Source of the DNA: Planctomycetota bacterium
GTDB taxonomy: Bacteria; Planctomycetota; B15-G4
Length of the DNA stretch: 64,000 bases
Assembly (NCBI GenBank): GCA_029259715.1
Contig: JAJDEP010000016.1
Coordinates: forward strand, 308,557-372,556
Direction of reading: 5' to 3'
Positions 18,454-28,490 of this stretch are shown here, piece by piece; position 1 is the stretch's first letter; each line of letters starts with the position of its first letter. The notes beneath the pieces were generated by a model, which saw only the letters and a list, made by a program, of their open reading frames with translations, ran no database searches and was not told the origin of the DNA. The position numbers and the translations under genes are program-made.

Positions 18454-18474
18454 CCCTGCCGAACGGCGGCAGGG
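18454..18474 (+). terminator. Hairpin after groEL, possible terminator
   Basis: CCCTGCCG pairs perfectly with CGGCAGGG around a five-base AACGG loop, starting at the base after the groEL stop codon. No U-tract follows, so it may be an mRNA 3'-end stabiliser or a Rho-assisted stop. A second, weaker ACGGCG/CGCCGT hairpin lies directly downstream. Confidence 0.5.
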
Positions 18475-18707
18475 ACGGCGTCCATCGGCGCCGTTCCTGT
18501 CGTCGGCGGGGTCCGGCCGCATGCCGGTCCCCGGAACGGGCAGGTGCTATCGGCGTCCGGCCCCCATTTCCTAGGCTATCGACGTGTCCGACCCGGGGTC
18601 GCCCCGGACCGAACGACAGAACGAACCGTCACGCGGCGAAGTCCCCACCATCGCCGAGACTGAGTGCCACGACTCCCCCTTCCTGCGAAACCAAGCGGAT
18701 ACCCACG

Positions 18708-19514
18708 ATGCTCAACCGCACGCTCCTCTCTGCGACCCTGCTCCTCGGCGTGGCCTGCGCCGAAAGCGCCGCCAACGACACCGAAGTGGTGACCACCGCC
18801 GTCGCCGCTGTGACGACCGGCGAGCCCGCCGCCGCCACGAGCGCGCCGGCCAACACCGCTGCGCCCACGTCGCGCGGTGCCGTCACCGGCACGGTCTCCT
18901 TCCGCGGCACCGCCGCTCCCCGCACCAAGGTCGACCTCAGCGCCGACGATTTCTGCGTCCACCACAACGGTGAGGCCGGTCTCGAGGAGACCTCGGCCGT
19001 GCGCACCGAAGGCGGTGGCCTGGCCGACGTCTTCATCCAGCTCACCGACGGCGTGCCCGACAAGAAGTACGACGCACCCGACGCCCCGGTCATCCTCGAC
19101 CAGGTCGGTTGCACCTACGCGCCCCACGTCTTCGGCGTGCTGAAGAAGCAGGACATCGAGATCCGCAACAGCGACGAGACCCTGCACAACATCCACCCGA
19201 CGCCGGACAAGAACAAGGAGTTCAACCTCGCCATGCCCAACAAGGGCGACGTGCGGACCAAGGACTTCCGCAAGGCCGAGGACGCGATCCCCTTCAAGTG
19301 CGACGTGCACCCGTGGATGAAGGCCTTCTGCTTCGTCATGGAGCACCCGTACTTCGCGGTCACCGGCGCCGACGGCAAGTTCAGCCTCGACACCTCCGGC
19401 CTCGCTGATGGCGAGTACGGCGTGAAGGCCTGGCACGAAGTGCTCGGCGAGAAGCAGGGCAAGGTGACCATCGCCGACGGCAAGGCCACCTACGACCTCG
19501 CGTTCGAGGGCTGA
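18708..19514 (+). CDS. Secreted cupredoxin-like copper protein (probable lipoprotein)
   Basis: A 268-residue protein. The signal sequence MLNRTLLSATLLLGVACAES has a lipobox-like Cys at 17. A Thr/Ala-rich linker of about 45 residues follows. The folded part has a family pattern of methylamine-utilisation/plastocyanin-like proteins: ETLHNIHP (His ligand), then FKCDVHPWM (Cys, His, Met ligands), then a C-terminal carboxypeptidase-regulatory-like beta segment (FAVTGADGKFSLD). I infer a periplasmic or surface type-1 copper electron carrier. It sits just upstream of heme A/O synthase and Sco, so a link to cytochrome oxidase electron supply or assembly is plausible. Confidence 0.8.
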   Translation: MLNRTLLSATLLLGVACAESAANDTEVVTTAVAAVTTGEPAAATSAPANTAAPTSRGAVTGTVSFRGTAAPRTKVDLSADDFCVHHNGEAGLEETSAVRTEGGGLADVFIQLTDGVPDKKYDAPDAPVILDQVGCTYAPHVFGVLKKQDIEIRNSDETLHNIHPTPDKNKEFNLAMPNKGDVRTKDFRKAEDAIPFKCDVHPWMKAFCFVMEHPYFAVTGADGKFSLDTSGLADGEYGVKAWHEVLGEKQGKVTIADGKATYDLAFEG

Positions 19515-19533
19515 TCTCCCTCGCCTTGTCGAC

Positions 19534-20520
19534 GTGAGCGTTGCGAGCACCGCCGTCCCGGTCCCGACCGGGGTGGCGGTGTCTCCCATTCGGCGTAGCT
19601 TCGGCTACCTCGTCGTCGCCGCGACGGTGTTCCTGATCTGGTGGGGGGCCCAGGTCAAGAGCTACGAGGCGGGCCTGTCGGTGCCCGACTGGCCGATGAG
19701 CTACGGCGGCTGGTGGCCGACGTCGCCTTCGGGTGAGCTGCCCGGCAACGTCTTCTGGGAGCACCTGCACCGCACCATCGCGGCGGGCGTCGGACTGCTG
19801 ACCTTGATCCTCGCCGTGTGGACGACGCGTCAGGAGCGCCGCGACCGCGGTTGGGTGGCCAAGCTGGCCTTGTGGTGCCTCGCCGTGGTGGTGGTGCAGG
19901 GGCTGCTCGGCGGACTCACGGTGAAGCTGCTGCTGCCGCCCGCCGTGAGCATCTCCCATGCGACCCTCGCGCAGACCTTCCTGTGCCTCGTCGGCTGGCT
20001 GGCCTACACCCAATCGCGGGAGTGGCTGGCGGGCGAGCCGCGCGCGCGCACCGAGGAGACGCCGCGGCAGCGCACCGCACGCCGGGCGGCCCAGTGGGCC
20101 ACGGGCGCCGTCTTCGTGCAGCTGATCCTCGGCGCCTGCGTGCGCCACTTCGAGGCGGGGCTGGCGGTGCCGTTCTTCCCGATCTCCCCGGCCGGTGAGC
20201 TGGTGCCCGCGTTCGTCGACGGGCGGGTCGTGCTGCACCTGATGCACCGCGGCTTCGCCTTCGTGGTGGCGACCCTCGTCATCCGCGCCGCGCTGCTCGG
20301 CGCGCGCCGGTGGCCACACATGGCCGGACATGCCCTGCTGCTGTGCGGCCTGGTGGTGCTGCAGATCTTCCTGGGCGCGACGGTGGTGTGGTTCGCCAAG
20401 GCCGCGACGACCACGTCGGTGCACGTGGCGACGGGCGCCGTGCTGTTGCTGGGCTGCTGGTTGCTCGTGCTGCGCGGCTGGCGCGCGGCGCGCACCGGCA
20501 TTGACGGCGCACGACCATGA
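19534..20520 (+). CDS. ctaA: Heme A synthase (COX15/CtaA family)
   Basis: A 328-residue membrane protein with about eight helices, oxidising heme O to heme A. Conserved His residues sit in FWEHLHRTIAAG, VSISHATLAQ, VVLHLMHRGFAF and TSVHVATGA, the pseudo-symmetric heme ligands of the family. The typical entry LSVPDWPMSYGG is present. GTG start at 19534. The stop overlaps the next start (ATGA), so the two heme-modification steps are translationally coupled, in reverse pathway order. Confidence 0.95.
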   Translation: MSVASTAVPVPTGVAVSPIRRSFGYLVVAATVFLIWWGAQVKSYEAGLSVPDWPMSYGGWWPTSPSGELPGNVFWEHLHRTIAAGVGLLTLILAVWTTRQERRDRGWVAKLALWCLAVVVVQGLLGGLTVKLLLPPAVSISHATLAQTFLCLVGWLAYTQSREWLAGEPRARTEETPRQRTARRAAQWATGAVFVQLILGACVRHFEAGLAVPFFPISPAGELVPAFVDGRVVLHLMHRGFAFVVATLVIRAALLGARRWPHMAGHALLLCGLVVLQIFLGATVVWFAKAATTTSVHVATGAVLLLGCWLLVLRGWRAARTGIDGARP

Positions 20521-22001
20521 CCGCAACCGCACGCCTCGACGGCAAAGGCCTCTCGGCGCTGGTGCGCCCGCGCATCCTGGTGCTCGTGGCGGCGGAGACG
20601 GCCGCCGGATTCCTGCTGGCCCGGCCCGAGGGCCTGGGCGCGTTGCCCTTCCTGCTCGTGGGCACCGTGCTGGTGTCGGCCGCCGGCTGTGCGCTCAACC
20701 ACCTGATCGAGCGCGAGGCCGATGCGCGCATGGAGCGCACGCGCCTGCGCCCCCTCGTAACCGGCGCCCTGCGGCCCGCCCAGGTGCTGGTGGGCGGCAT
20801 CGTGGCGCTGGTGCTCGGATTGGCGCTCATCGCGTGGCGCTGCGGTCCGTTGCCGGCCGGCATCGAAGCGATTGCGGCCGGGATCTACCTCGGCATCTAC
20901 ACGCCGCTCAAGCGGCGCACCTCCACCAACACCTGGGTGGGCGCCATCCCCGGGGCCCTGCCGGTACTCGCCGGCGCCGCGGCCGTGCGCGGCGAGGTCG
21001 GCCTGCTGCCGCTCATCGTCTTCGGCCTGATCGCCCTGTGGCAGCTGCCACACTTCTTCGCCATCGCCTCGATGTACCGCGAGCAATACCGCGAAGGGGG
21101 CATGCGCATGCTCTCAGGCGACGACCCCGACGACGAGTTGGCCCGCTGGCAGATCCCGCTGCTGGTCATGTGCGTGGTGCTCGTGTCCGTGTTGCCGGTG
21201 GCAGCCGGGCTGGCGCGGGCGCCCTACGGCATCGTGGCGCTGCTCCTGGGCGGGGTCTTCCTGTGGTCGGCGTGGCAGTTCCGGGCGCGGCCCGAGCGCG
21301 GGCGCGCCCGCAGCGTCGTCGTCGTCTCGGTGGCCTACTTGCCACTGCTGCTGTTGGCCCTGGTGGCGGACGTGAGTTATGGCCGCCCGCCCATGACGCC
21401 CGGCGGCCTGCCGGTCTACGCAGCGGTGCCGGACTTCTCGCTCACCGACGAGCGGGGTGAGGTGTTCACCCAGGCCGACATGGACGGCGAGACCTGGGTC
21501 GTCGACTTCTTCTTCACCCGCTGCAACGGCATCTGCCTGCCCATGTCGGAGGGCTTCGCCGCGTTGCAGGCCGAGGGCCTGGGAGCCCGCTTCCTGTCGG
21601 TGACCATCGACCCGGTCCACGACCAGCCCGAGGCCCTGCGCGCCTACCGCGAACGCCTGGGCGGCGACGCCGAGGCCTGGCGCCTGGCGACCGGCACCCA
21701 CGCCGCCATCGAGTCGCTGGCGTCGGCCGGGTTCCGCCTGCCCGCCGCGACGCGCAAGGGCGACGCGCTGCCGGTGGAGGGCACGCCCGAGATGTTCCAC
21801 AGCGGCAAGTACGCCCTGGTCGACGGGCGCGGCCGGGTGCGCGGCTTCTACGATCACGACGACGTGCTCGACCTGGCCGACCTCCGGCGGGACGTCGAGG
21901 CCCTGGCGCTCGAGGAGCCAGAGCTCGAGGACCCGTCGAAGGTGGGCCCGGGCCCGACCGACGGCCACGGGTCTGACGGCCACGGGACCGACGGGCCGTG
22001 A
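20517..22001 (+). CDS. Heme O synthase fused to Sco1/SenC copper chaperone
   Basis: A single 494-residue frame joins two proteins that are usually separate. Residues 1-285 are a UbiA-type protoheme IX farnesyltransferase with the prenyl-diphosphate motif N61-X7-D69 (NHLIEREAD), the second loop YTPLKRRTSTNTWVGAIPGA, and many helices. Residues about 300-460 are a Sco domain: PDFSLTDERGE, the copper-binding FTRCNGIC (C336, C340), and the third ligand H428 in EMFHSGKY. The last helix would place the Sco domain outside the cytoplasmic membrane. The C-terminus ends in a Gly/His/Asp-rich repeat (DGHGSDGHGTDG) that could bind metal. The fusion would couple heme O synthesis to CuA-site assembly. Confidence 0.93.
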   Translation: MTATARLDGKGLSALVRPRILVLVAAETAAGFLLARPEGLGALPFLLVGTVLVSAAGCALNHLIEREADARMERTRLRPLVTGALRPAQVLVGGIVALVLGLALIAWRCGPLPAGIEAIAAGIYLGIYTPLKRRTSTNTWVGAIPGALPVLAGAAAVRGEVGLLPLIVFGLIALWQLPHFFAIASMYREQYREGGMRMLSGDDPDDELARWQIPLLVMCVVLVSVLPVAAGLARAPYGIVALLLGGVFLWSAWQFRARPERGRARSVVVVSVAYLPLLLLALVADVSYGRPPMTPGGLPVYAAVPDFSLTDERGEVFTQADMDGETWVVDFFFTRCNGICLPMSEGFAALQAEGLGARFLSVTIDPVHDQPEALRAYRERLGGDAEAWRLATGTHAAIESLASAGFRLPAATRKGDALPVEGTPEMFHSGKYALVDGRGRVRGFYDHDDVLDLADLRRDVEALALEEPELEDPSKVGPGPTDGHGSDGHGTDGP

Positions 22002-22008
22002 GGTCGGC

Positions 22009-22455
22009 ATGCTGAGCCGGCCCGCGCTGCACGCGTTGCTCAACTCCGGCTCGGCCGTGATGTTGGTGCTCGGCTGGCTGGCCATCAAGGGTCGGGGACC
22101 GTGGGCGGCGACCGGCCCCAGCAAGGGGGCCCACAAGCGCTGCATGGTGGGGGCGCTGGCCCTCTCGGCGGTCTTCCTCGGCTCCTACCTGCACTACCAC
22201 TACACCACCGGGCACCGGGAGTTCTGGACCGACGGCTGGCTCTACGGCCTCTACCTGGCGGTCCTGGTGCCCCACGTGATCCTGGCGGCGGCCATGGTGC
22301 CGGCCATCGCGGTGGTGGTGACGGCCGCCCTGCGGGGGCGATTCGACCGCCACCGGCGGGTGGCCCGCTGGACCTTGCCGGTCTGGCTCTACGTTTCCGT
22401 GACCGGTGTGATCGTCTACTGGATGCTGTACGCCATGGCGCCCCCGGGCGTCTGA
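22009..22455 (+). CDS. DUF420 membrane protein
   Basis: A 148-residue, four-helix protein. ALHALLNSGSAVMLVLGWLAIKGRG, the HKRCM segment, the SYLHYHYTTGHREF loop and the later His-containing helices are typical of DUF420 (YozB/CtaM-like). Some relatives are required for caa3/aa3 oxidase maturation. It is 7 bp after the ctaB-Sco fusion and completes the oxidase-assembly run. No oxidase subunit genes are in the window. Confidence 0.85.
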   Translation: MLSRPALHALLNSGSAVMLVLGWLAIKGRGPWAATGPSKGAHKRCMVGALALSAVFLGSYLHYHYTTGHREFWTDGWLYGLYLAVLVPHVILAAAMVPAIAVVVTAALRGRFDRHRRVARWTLPVWLYVSVTGVIVYWMLYAMAPPGV

Positions 22456-22482
22456 GCCGTCGCGCAGGAGTCGCGCAATTCG

Positions 22483-22488
22483 TAGAAT
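22483..22488 (+). promoter_or_regulatory. Putative -10 box (TAGAAT) for gltA
   Basis: TAGAAT in the context CGTAGAATGG, 97 bases before the gltA GTG. The same ten bases occur on the minus strand before the sigma factor gene. No clear -35 is visible; the preceding CG could act as part of an extended -10. Confidence 0.45.
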
Positions 22489-22585
22489 GGTGCGTTCCAC
22501 CGGCCTTCACGAAGGGCCGCCCTTCTGCCGATAGAGACGCGAGTCCCTCGCGCTCGCGGGCTCTCCTCAAGGAACGAAAAGCAAC

Positions 22586-23764
22586 GTGTCCAGCCAGGCC
22601 ACCAGCACCACCCCTGCACCCACCGGCCCGAAGGGCCTCGAAGGCGTCGTCGCCGGAAACTCATCCCTCAGCAAGGTCTACGGTGAGGAGGGTCGCCTCG
22701 AGTACTGCGGCTTCGCCATCGAAGACCTCGCCGAGCACGCGACCTTCGAAGAGTGCATCTTCCTGCTCTGGAACCAGCGCCTGCCCACGGCCGCCGAGCT
22801 GAGCACGATCAAGTCCGAGCTCGCCGCCAACGCGGCGTTGCCCGCGGGCCTGTGGGACGTGCTGCGTCCCCTCGCCGCCGGCCAGACGCTGATGGACCTG
22901 CTGCGCACGGGTGTCTCCGCCTTGTCGGCCTGGGACGACGACGTCGCCGCCACGCGCGAGGTCATGGACCCGGTCGAACGCGGACGCATCGAGATCACCA
23001 TCTCCACGCGGCTCATGGCGCGCATCTCCACGTTGGTCGCCGGCTGCTACCGCCTGAAGACCGGCGAGCAGCCCATCGACGCGCGCAGCGACCTGAGCTA
23101 CGCCAGCAACTTCCTGTACATGGTGCGGGGCAGCGAGCCCACCGAGGGCGAGGAGCGCATCTTCGACGCCGCGCTCACGCTGCACGCCGATCACGGCTTC
23201 AACGCATCCACCTTCTCGGCGCGGGTCACGGCCGGCACCGAGTCGGACATCTACGCCGCCATCACCAGCGCCATCGGCACCCTCACGGGCCGCCTCCACG
23301 GCGGCGCCAACATGCGCGTCATGCGCATGCTCGAGCAGATCGGCGACGTCGACAAGGTCGAGGCCTTCGTCACCGGCCTGCTCAACGATCCCAAGGGTCG
23401 CGTGATGGGCTTTGGCCACCGCGTCTACAAGGTGGAGGACCCGCGGGCCACGGTGCTGCGTCGCATGGCCCAGGACCTCACGTCGGCCACGGGCAACAGC
23501 AAGTGGTTCGACATGTCGCTGAAGATCGAGGAAGTGGTCAAGGCCACCAAGCCGATCTTCCCCAACGTCGACTTCTACTCGGCCTCGGTCTACGGCTCGC
23601 TGAATCTCGATCCCGAGCTGTTCACGCCGATCTTCGCCGTTTCCCGGGCCAGCGGCTGGTTGGCCCACGTGATGGAGCAGCACGCCGACAACCGGCTGAT
23701 CCGTCCCCGCGCCAACTACCTCGGCGAGAAGGGGCGTGCCTTCACGCCCCTCGCCGACCGCTAG
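22586..23764 (+). CDS. gltA: Citrate synthase
   Basis: A 392-residue type-I-like (short, non-E. coli) citrate synthase, condensing oxaloacetate and acetyl-CoA. Visible: KGLEGVVAGNSSLSKVYGEEGRLEYCGFAIEDL, the catalytic HADHGFNASTF region, GTLTGRLHGGANMRVM, the family motif GFGHRVYKVEDPR, and the ending IRPRANYLGEKGR. GTG start with AAGGAA upstream. It precedes the porin gene by 9 bp. Confidence 0.97.
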   Translation: MSSQATSTTPAPTGPKGLEGVVAGNSSLSKVYGEEGRLEYCGFAIEDLAEHATFEECIFLLWNQRLPTAAELSTIKSELAANAALPAGLWDVLRPLAAGQTLMDLLRTGVSALSAWDDDVAATREVMDPVERGRIEITISTRLMARISTLVAGCYRLKTGEQPIDARSDLSYASNFLYMVRGSEPTEGEERIFDAALTLHADHGFNASTFSARVTAGTESDIYAAITSAIGTLTGRLHGGANMRVMRMLEQIGDVDKVEAFVTGLLNDPKGRVMGFGHRVYKVEDPRATVLRRMAQDLTSATGNSKWFDMSLKIEEVVKATKPIFPNVDFYSASVYGSLNLDPELFTPIFAVSRASGWLAHVMEQHADNRLIRPRANYLGEKGRAFTPLADR

Positions 23765-23773
23765 CGCCGGCTC

Positions 23774-25201
23774 TTGATCGCCTTCGCACTGACGCTGCTG
23801 CTGTCGGTCGGGGGACTCGTCGCCGACGCCGCCGAGGTCATCGGTGCCCGTGGACCGGTCGCCGGTGGTGTCGAGGCGGACCCGGGTGACACCGTCACCA
23901 TCCCGCGCACGGAATACGACGCGCTCCTGCGTCGCATCGAGCGCATCGAGGGCCTGGTCGGACCCCACGCCGGGAACCTGAGCGCGGTGCAGGCCCTCTC
24001 GGCGCGCCTCGATGCCGGCGACGCCCGCGCGGCGGGGGGCCTGCGCGTCTTCTACAAGGACGGCCTGCGCGTCGAAGACCCGAACGGCGACGTGAAGCTG
24101 AAGTTCGGCGGGCGCATCCACTTCACGTTGACCCACGCCAGCGGCGACTCCGACCTCGAGCAGCAGGTCGGTTCCTTGGAGGACGGCGCCGAGTTCCGCC
24201 GGGTGCGTTGGAAGGCCACGGGCTCGGTGACCGACCAGCTCGACTGGGCGGCCGAGTACGACTTCGCGGGCGGCGACGCCTCGTTCAAGGACATGTACCT
24301 GCGCTTCAAGCAGGTGCCGTACATCGGGAATGTCATGGTGGGGCACTTCAAGGAGCCCAGCAGCCTGGAGGAGGCCATCAGCGCCGCCAGCCAACCGCTC
24401 ATCGAACGCTCGCCGGTCACGGCGTTGACCCACAGCGAGGGGACGGGCGTGATGACGCGGCAGGTGTTCGCCGGCGGGCGCATGCAGGCGCAGCTCGGCG
24501 TGTTCCGCGACTCGGTCAACGCCCAGGGCGCCGACGCGGGCGACGGCGAGAACGCCGTCTCGGCGCGCGTCACCGGCCTGCCCATCGACGACCCGACCGG
24601 GAACAATCACGGCGGGCGGCCCACGCTGCTGCACCTCGGCGCCCACGCCAGCCGGCGCAGCGTCGACGGCGACATGATCCGTTTCCGCGCCCGGCCCGAG
24701 GCCCACCAGCTGCAGCGCTTCGTCGACACCGGCAGCTTCCCGGCCGAGTCCGTCGAGGTGGCCGGCGCCGAGATCGCCTTCGTGTCGGGCCCGCTCTGGA
24801 TCCAGGCCGAGCTGGTGGACAGCCAGGTCGAGAGCGAGATGGGCGGCGATCCCGAGTTCAGCGGCCACTACATCCTGGTGGCCTACTACCTGACCGGTGA
24901 GAGCCAGCCCTACGACCGGGGCAAAGGGCGCATGGGGCGGGCCAAGCCCAACGACCCGTTCCTCAAGCCGGGCGGGAGCCGCGGGCTGGGGGCCTGGCAG
25001 CTGGTCATGCGCTCGTCGACCCTCGACCTCAACGACGGCACCATCGTCGGCGGGAATCTGCGGGACACGGCCTACGGGGTGAACTGGCTGCTCGATGACA
25101 CCACGCGGATCATGTTCAACTACATCCGCTCGCACCTCGACCGCCCCGCCTTCGGCGGACACGGCGACATCTTCGTGGTGGCCTTCCAGAAGGACTTCTG
25201 A
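23774..25201 (+). CDS. OprO/OprP-type porin
   Basis: A 475-residue outer-membrane porin of the phosphate-selective OprP family type. It has a short signal peptide, then an N-terminal coiled segment (YDALLRRIERIEGLV), then KLKFGGRIHFTLTH, REVRWKATG-like strands, the family feature VGHFKEPSSLEEAISA, and a C-terminal aromatic residue (Phe) after alternating strands. Anion or phosphate selectivity cannot be read from sequence. The TTG start at 23774 is the only one giving a signal peptide. It indicates a diderm envelope. Confidence 0.88.
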   Translation: MIAFALTLLLSVGGLVADAAEVIGARGPVAGGVEADPGDTVTIPRTEYDALLRRIERIEGLVGPHAGNLSAVQALSARLDAGDARAAGGLRVFYKDGLRVEDPNGDVKLKFGGRIHFTLTHASGDSDLEQQVGSLEDGAEFRRVRWKATGSVTDQLDWAAEYDFAGGDASFKDMYLRFKQVPYIGNVMVGHFKEPSSLEEAISAASQPLIERSPVTALTHSEGTGVMTRQVFAGGRMQAQLGVFRDSVNAQGADAGDGENAVSARVTGLPIDDPTGNNHGGRPTLLHLGAHASRRSVDGDMIRFRARPEAHQLQRFVDTGSFPAESVEVAGAEIAFVSGPLWIQAELVDSQVESEMGGDPEFSGHYILVAYYLTGESQPYDRGKGRMGRAKPNDPFLKPGGSRGLGAWQLVMRSSTLDLNDGTIVGGNLRDTAYGVNWLLDDTTRIMFNYIRSHLDRPAFGGHGDIFVVAFQKDF

Positions 25202-25246
25202 GGACCGGTCGTTCCGCCCCGGTCGCGCGCGCGAGCGTGCGCGGCG

Positions 25247-25252
25247 TAGAAT
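25247..25252 (+). promoter_or_regulatory. Putative -10 box (TAGAAT) for the exporter operon
   Basis: TAGAAT in CGTAGAATGC, 39 bases before the adaptor gene ATG and 46 bases after the porin stop. It matches the boxes before gltA and the sigma gene and could drive the adaptor-ATPase-permease operon. Confidence 0.45.
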
Positions 25253-25291
25253 GCGCCCCCTCGCGACGCGACCGCGCGCCGGGGCGACGCC

Positions 25292-26491
25292 ATGGCCGAC
25301 ACGAACCACGACCTCACGAAGTTGACCATCCAGCGCAAGGTGCCGACGGCACAGCGCTGGCCCTGGGTGATCGCCACGATCCTGCTGCTCGCGGTGGGCG
25401 GGCTGTGGCTGTGGCAACGCTACGGCTCCGGCGGCGGGATCCCGGCGCTGTCGTTCCAGCGCAAGGTGGAGGTGGGTCGCGTGCTGCGGGTCGGCGGCGC
25501 GGCGGCCAAGAGCGGCACCGCCGCCAACGGCTACGTGGTGGCGCGGCGGCGGGCCGCCCTCTCGACGGAGATCCAGGGGCGGGTGGTCGAGATGCGCGTC
25601 GAGGAGGGCGACCTGGTGGAGGAAGGCGCGCTCATCGCGCGCCTCGACACGGCCCAGCTCGAGGCGGCCCTGTCGCAGATCGAGGCCCAGGTCCGGCAAG
25701 CCGACGCCTCGGCCGTGTTCGCCCGCAAGGACTACGACCGCCTCGCGAAGCTGGAGGTCCCGCGCGACATCACGCCGTCGCGCCTCGACCGGGCCCTGGC
25801 TGACCGCGACCAGGCCGTGGCCTTCGCCGACTCGCTGCGCGCGGGCATCGATGAGATCGAGGTGCGCATCCGCAACTCGTCGGTGATCGCGCCCTTCGCC
25901 GGGGTCATCGTCGAGAAGAACGCCGAGGTGGGCGAGGTGGTCTCGGCCATCTCCGGGTCGGGCCCCAACGCCCGCGGGGCCGTGGCCACGCTCATCGATC
26001 GGCAGAGCCTGGAAGTGCAGGTCGAGCTGGCCCAGACCTCGTTGCGTGCGGCCGAGCTGGAGGCGCCCGTGCTGATCTACCTCGACGCCTTCCCCGACGA
26101 CGCCTACAAGGGCCGGGTGCGCCAGATCTGGCCCACGGCCGACCGCACCAAGGCCACGGTTGAGCTGCGTGTGTCGTTCCTCGAGCGCGACGACCGCATC
26201 CTGCCGGAGATGGGCGTGCGGGTGGTATTCGTGCCGAAGGAGGAGGCCGAGCCCACGCCGCCCGAGGTCTGGGTGCCCGCGGCGGCCGTCGTCGATCCCA
26301 CGGGGGAGGCCTCGGTGTTCCTCTTCGCGAGCGACTCCGTGGAGCGGCGCAGCATCGCCGTGGCCCAGGGCGCGCGGGACGGGCGCCTGCGCGTCCTCGA
26401 GGGGCTGACCGGAACCGAGATGGTGGTGCTGGACCCGCCGGGCGACCTGCTCGACGGCGACGAGGTGCGTCGCAAGCGCGACGACGACTAG
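25292..26491 (+). CDS. MacA/HlyD-type periplasmic adaptor
   Basis: A 399-residue membrane-fusion protein. It has one N-terminal anchor (WPWVIATILLLAVGGLWLW), a lipoyl half-motif STEIQGRVVEMRVEEGDLVEEGALIARLD, an alpha-hairpin with coiled character, the second lipoyl half VIAPFAGVIVEKNAEVGEVV, and a beta-barrel with the membrane-proximal domain. It belongs to the following ATPase and two permeases (10 bp to the ATPase gene), forming a MacAB-like tripartite exporter with an unknown substrate. Confidence 0.9.
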   Translation: MADTNHDLTKLTIQRKVPTAQRWPWVIATILLLAVGGLWLWQRYGSGGGIPALSFQRKVEVGRVLRVGGAAAKSGTAANGYVVARRRAALSTEIQGRVVEMRVEEGDLVEEGALIARLDTAQLEAALSQIEAQVRQADASAVFARKDYDRLAKLEVPRDITPSRLDRALADRDQAVAFADSLRAGIDEIEVRIRNSSVIAPFAGVIVEKNAEVGEVVSAISGSGPNARGAVATLIDRQSLEVQVELAQTSLRAAELEAPVLIYLDAFPDDAYKGRVRQIWPTADRTKATVELRVSFLERDDRILPEMGVRVVFVPKEEAEPTPPEVWVPAAAVVDPTGEASVFLFASDSVERRSIAVAQGARDGRLRVLEGLTGTEMVVLDPPGDLLDGDEVRRKRDDD

Positions 26492-26501
26492 GAGCAACCC
26501 T

Positions 26502-27238
<737 letters not shown>

Positions 27239-27242
<4 letters not shown>

Positions 27243-28468
27243 GGACTCCCTGGCGTCTCGTCCCGCGGCACCTGCGCGCCCACTGGGTGCGCACCGGCCT
27301 GACCGCCGCGGCCATGATGGTGGCCGTGTTCCTGCTGTGCTTCCTGATGAGCATCGTCACGGTGCTCGAGAAGGCCGTGAGCGAGTCGAGCGCGAACCGG
27401 GTGGTGCCCCAGTCCGCCGTGTCGCTCTTCGTCGAGCTGCCCCTCGACTACCACGGCAAGATCGCCGCGGTGCCCGGCGTCGAGAACGTCGCCAAGTTCC
27501 AGTGGTTCGGCGGCTACTACCGCACGCCCGAGGACTTCTTCGCGCAGTTCGCGGTGAGCCACGAGGTCTTCTTCGACATGTACGAGCGCGACATGCGGTT
27601 GGTGGAAGGCCCGAACGGACCCGTCGGCGCGTCCGGCCTGTCTGCCGACGAGGTGAGCGCCCAGGTGATCCAGGCCATGTCCGACAACCGCCGCGCGGCC
27701 ATCGTCGGCCAGGGGTTGATCCGCGACTTCGAGTGGAAGGTGGGCGACCTGATCCCCATGCAGAGCGTGTTCGTGCCCAAGGCCGACGGCTCGGCGTGGG
27801 AGTTCGAGGTCGTCGGGGTGTACGAGCCGCTCAAGGCGAACTTCGACGACCGCACCATGTTCTTCCGCTGGGACTACTACGAAGAGACCTGCAACAACGC
27901 CGGCGACATGCCCGCCACGGGGGTGGGCACCTACTCGGTGACCATCGAGGAGGGTTACGAGTCGGGCGAGGTGGCCGCGCGCATCGACGCGCTCTTCGCC
28001 AACGGCCCGCAGCGCACATGGACGCCCACCGAGGCCGTGTTCCAGGCCACCTTCGTGGCCATGCTCGGCAACGTGCCGCTGTTCGTGAGCACCATCGGCG
28101 GGGCGGTGGCCTTCGCCATCTTCTTCTCGGTGGTGAACACCATGCTCATGGCGGCGCGCCAGCGCAGCAGCGAGGCGGGCATCCTCAAGGCCCTGGGCTT
28201 CCGCAACGGCGTGATGGGACGGCTCATGCTGGCCGAGTCGATCCTGCTCAGTCTGGTGGGCGGCGGCCTGGGAGTGTCTCTCGCGATCGCCACGCAGGAG
28301 CCCTTCCGCCAGATGCTCGGGGCCATGCTGCCGCAGTATGCGGTGCTCAACGAGACGGCCATGATCGCCCTGGGCGTCTCGCTGCTCATCGGCGTCATCG
28401 CGGGCATCGGCCCGGCGGTGACGCTGTCGAGACTCAAGGTCACCGACGCCCTGCGGAGCGAAGGCTGA
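27239..28468 (+). CDS. FtsX/MacB-type ABC permease, first copy
   Basis: A 409-residue permease with an N-terminal helix, a large extracytoplasmic MacB-like domain (about 40-275), and three C-terminal helices of the FtsX domain (LFVSTIGGAVAFAIFFSVVNTMLM; GRLMLAESILLSLVGGGLGV; ALGVSLLIGVIAGIGPAVTL). EAGILKALGFRNG is the usual coupling helix. GTG start overlapping the ATPase gene. It is followed by a second permease, so a heterodimer is likely. Confidence 0.93.
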
Positions 28469-28490
28469 TGAAACTGCGGAGGATGGGCTG

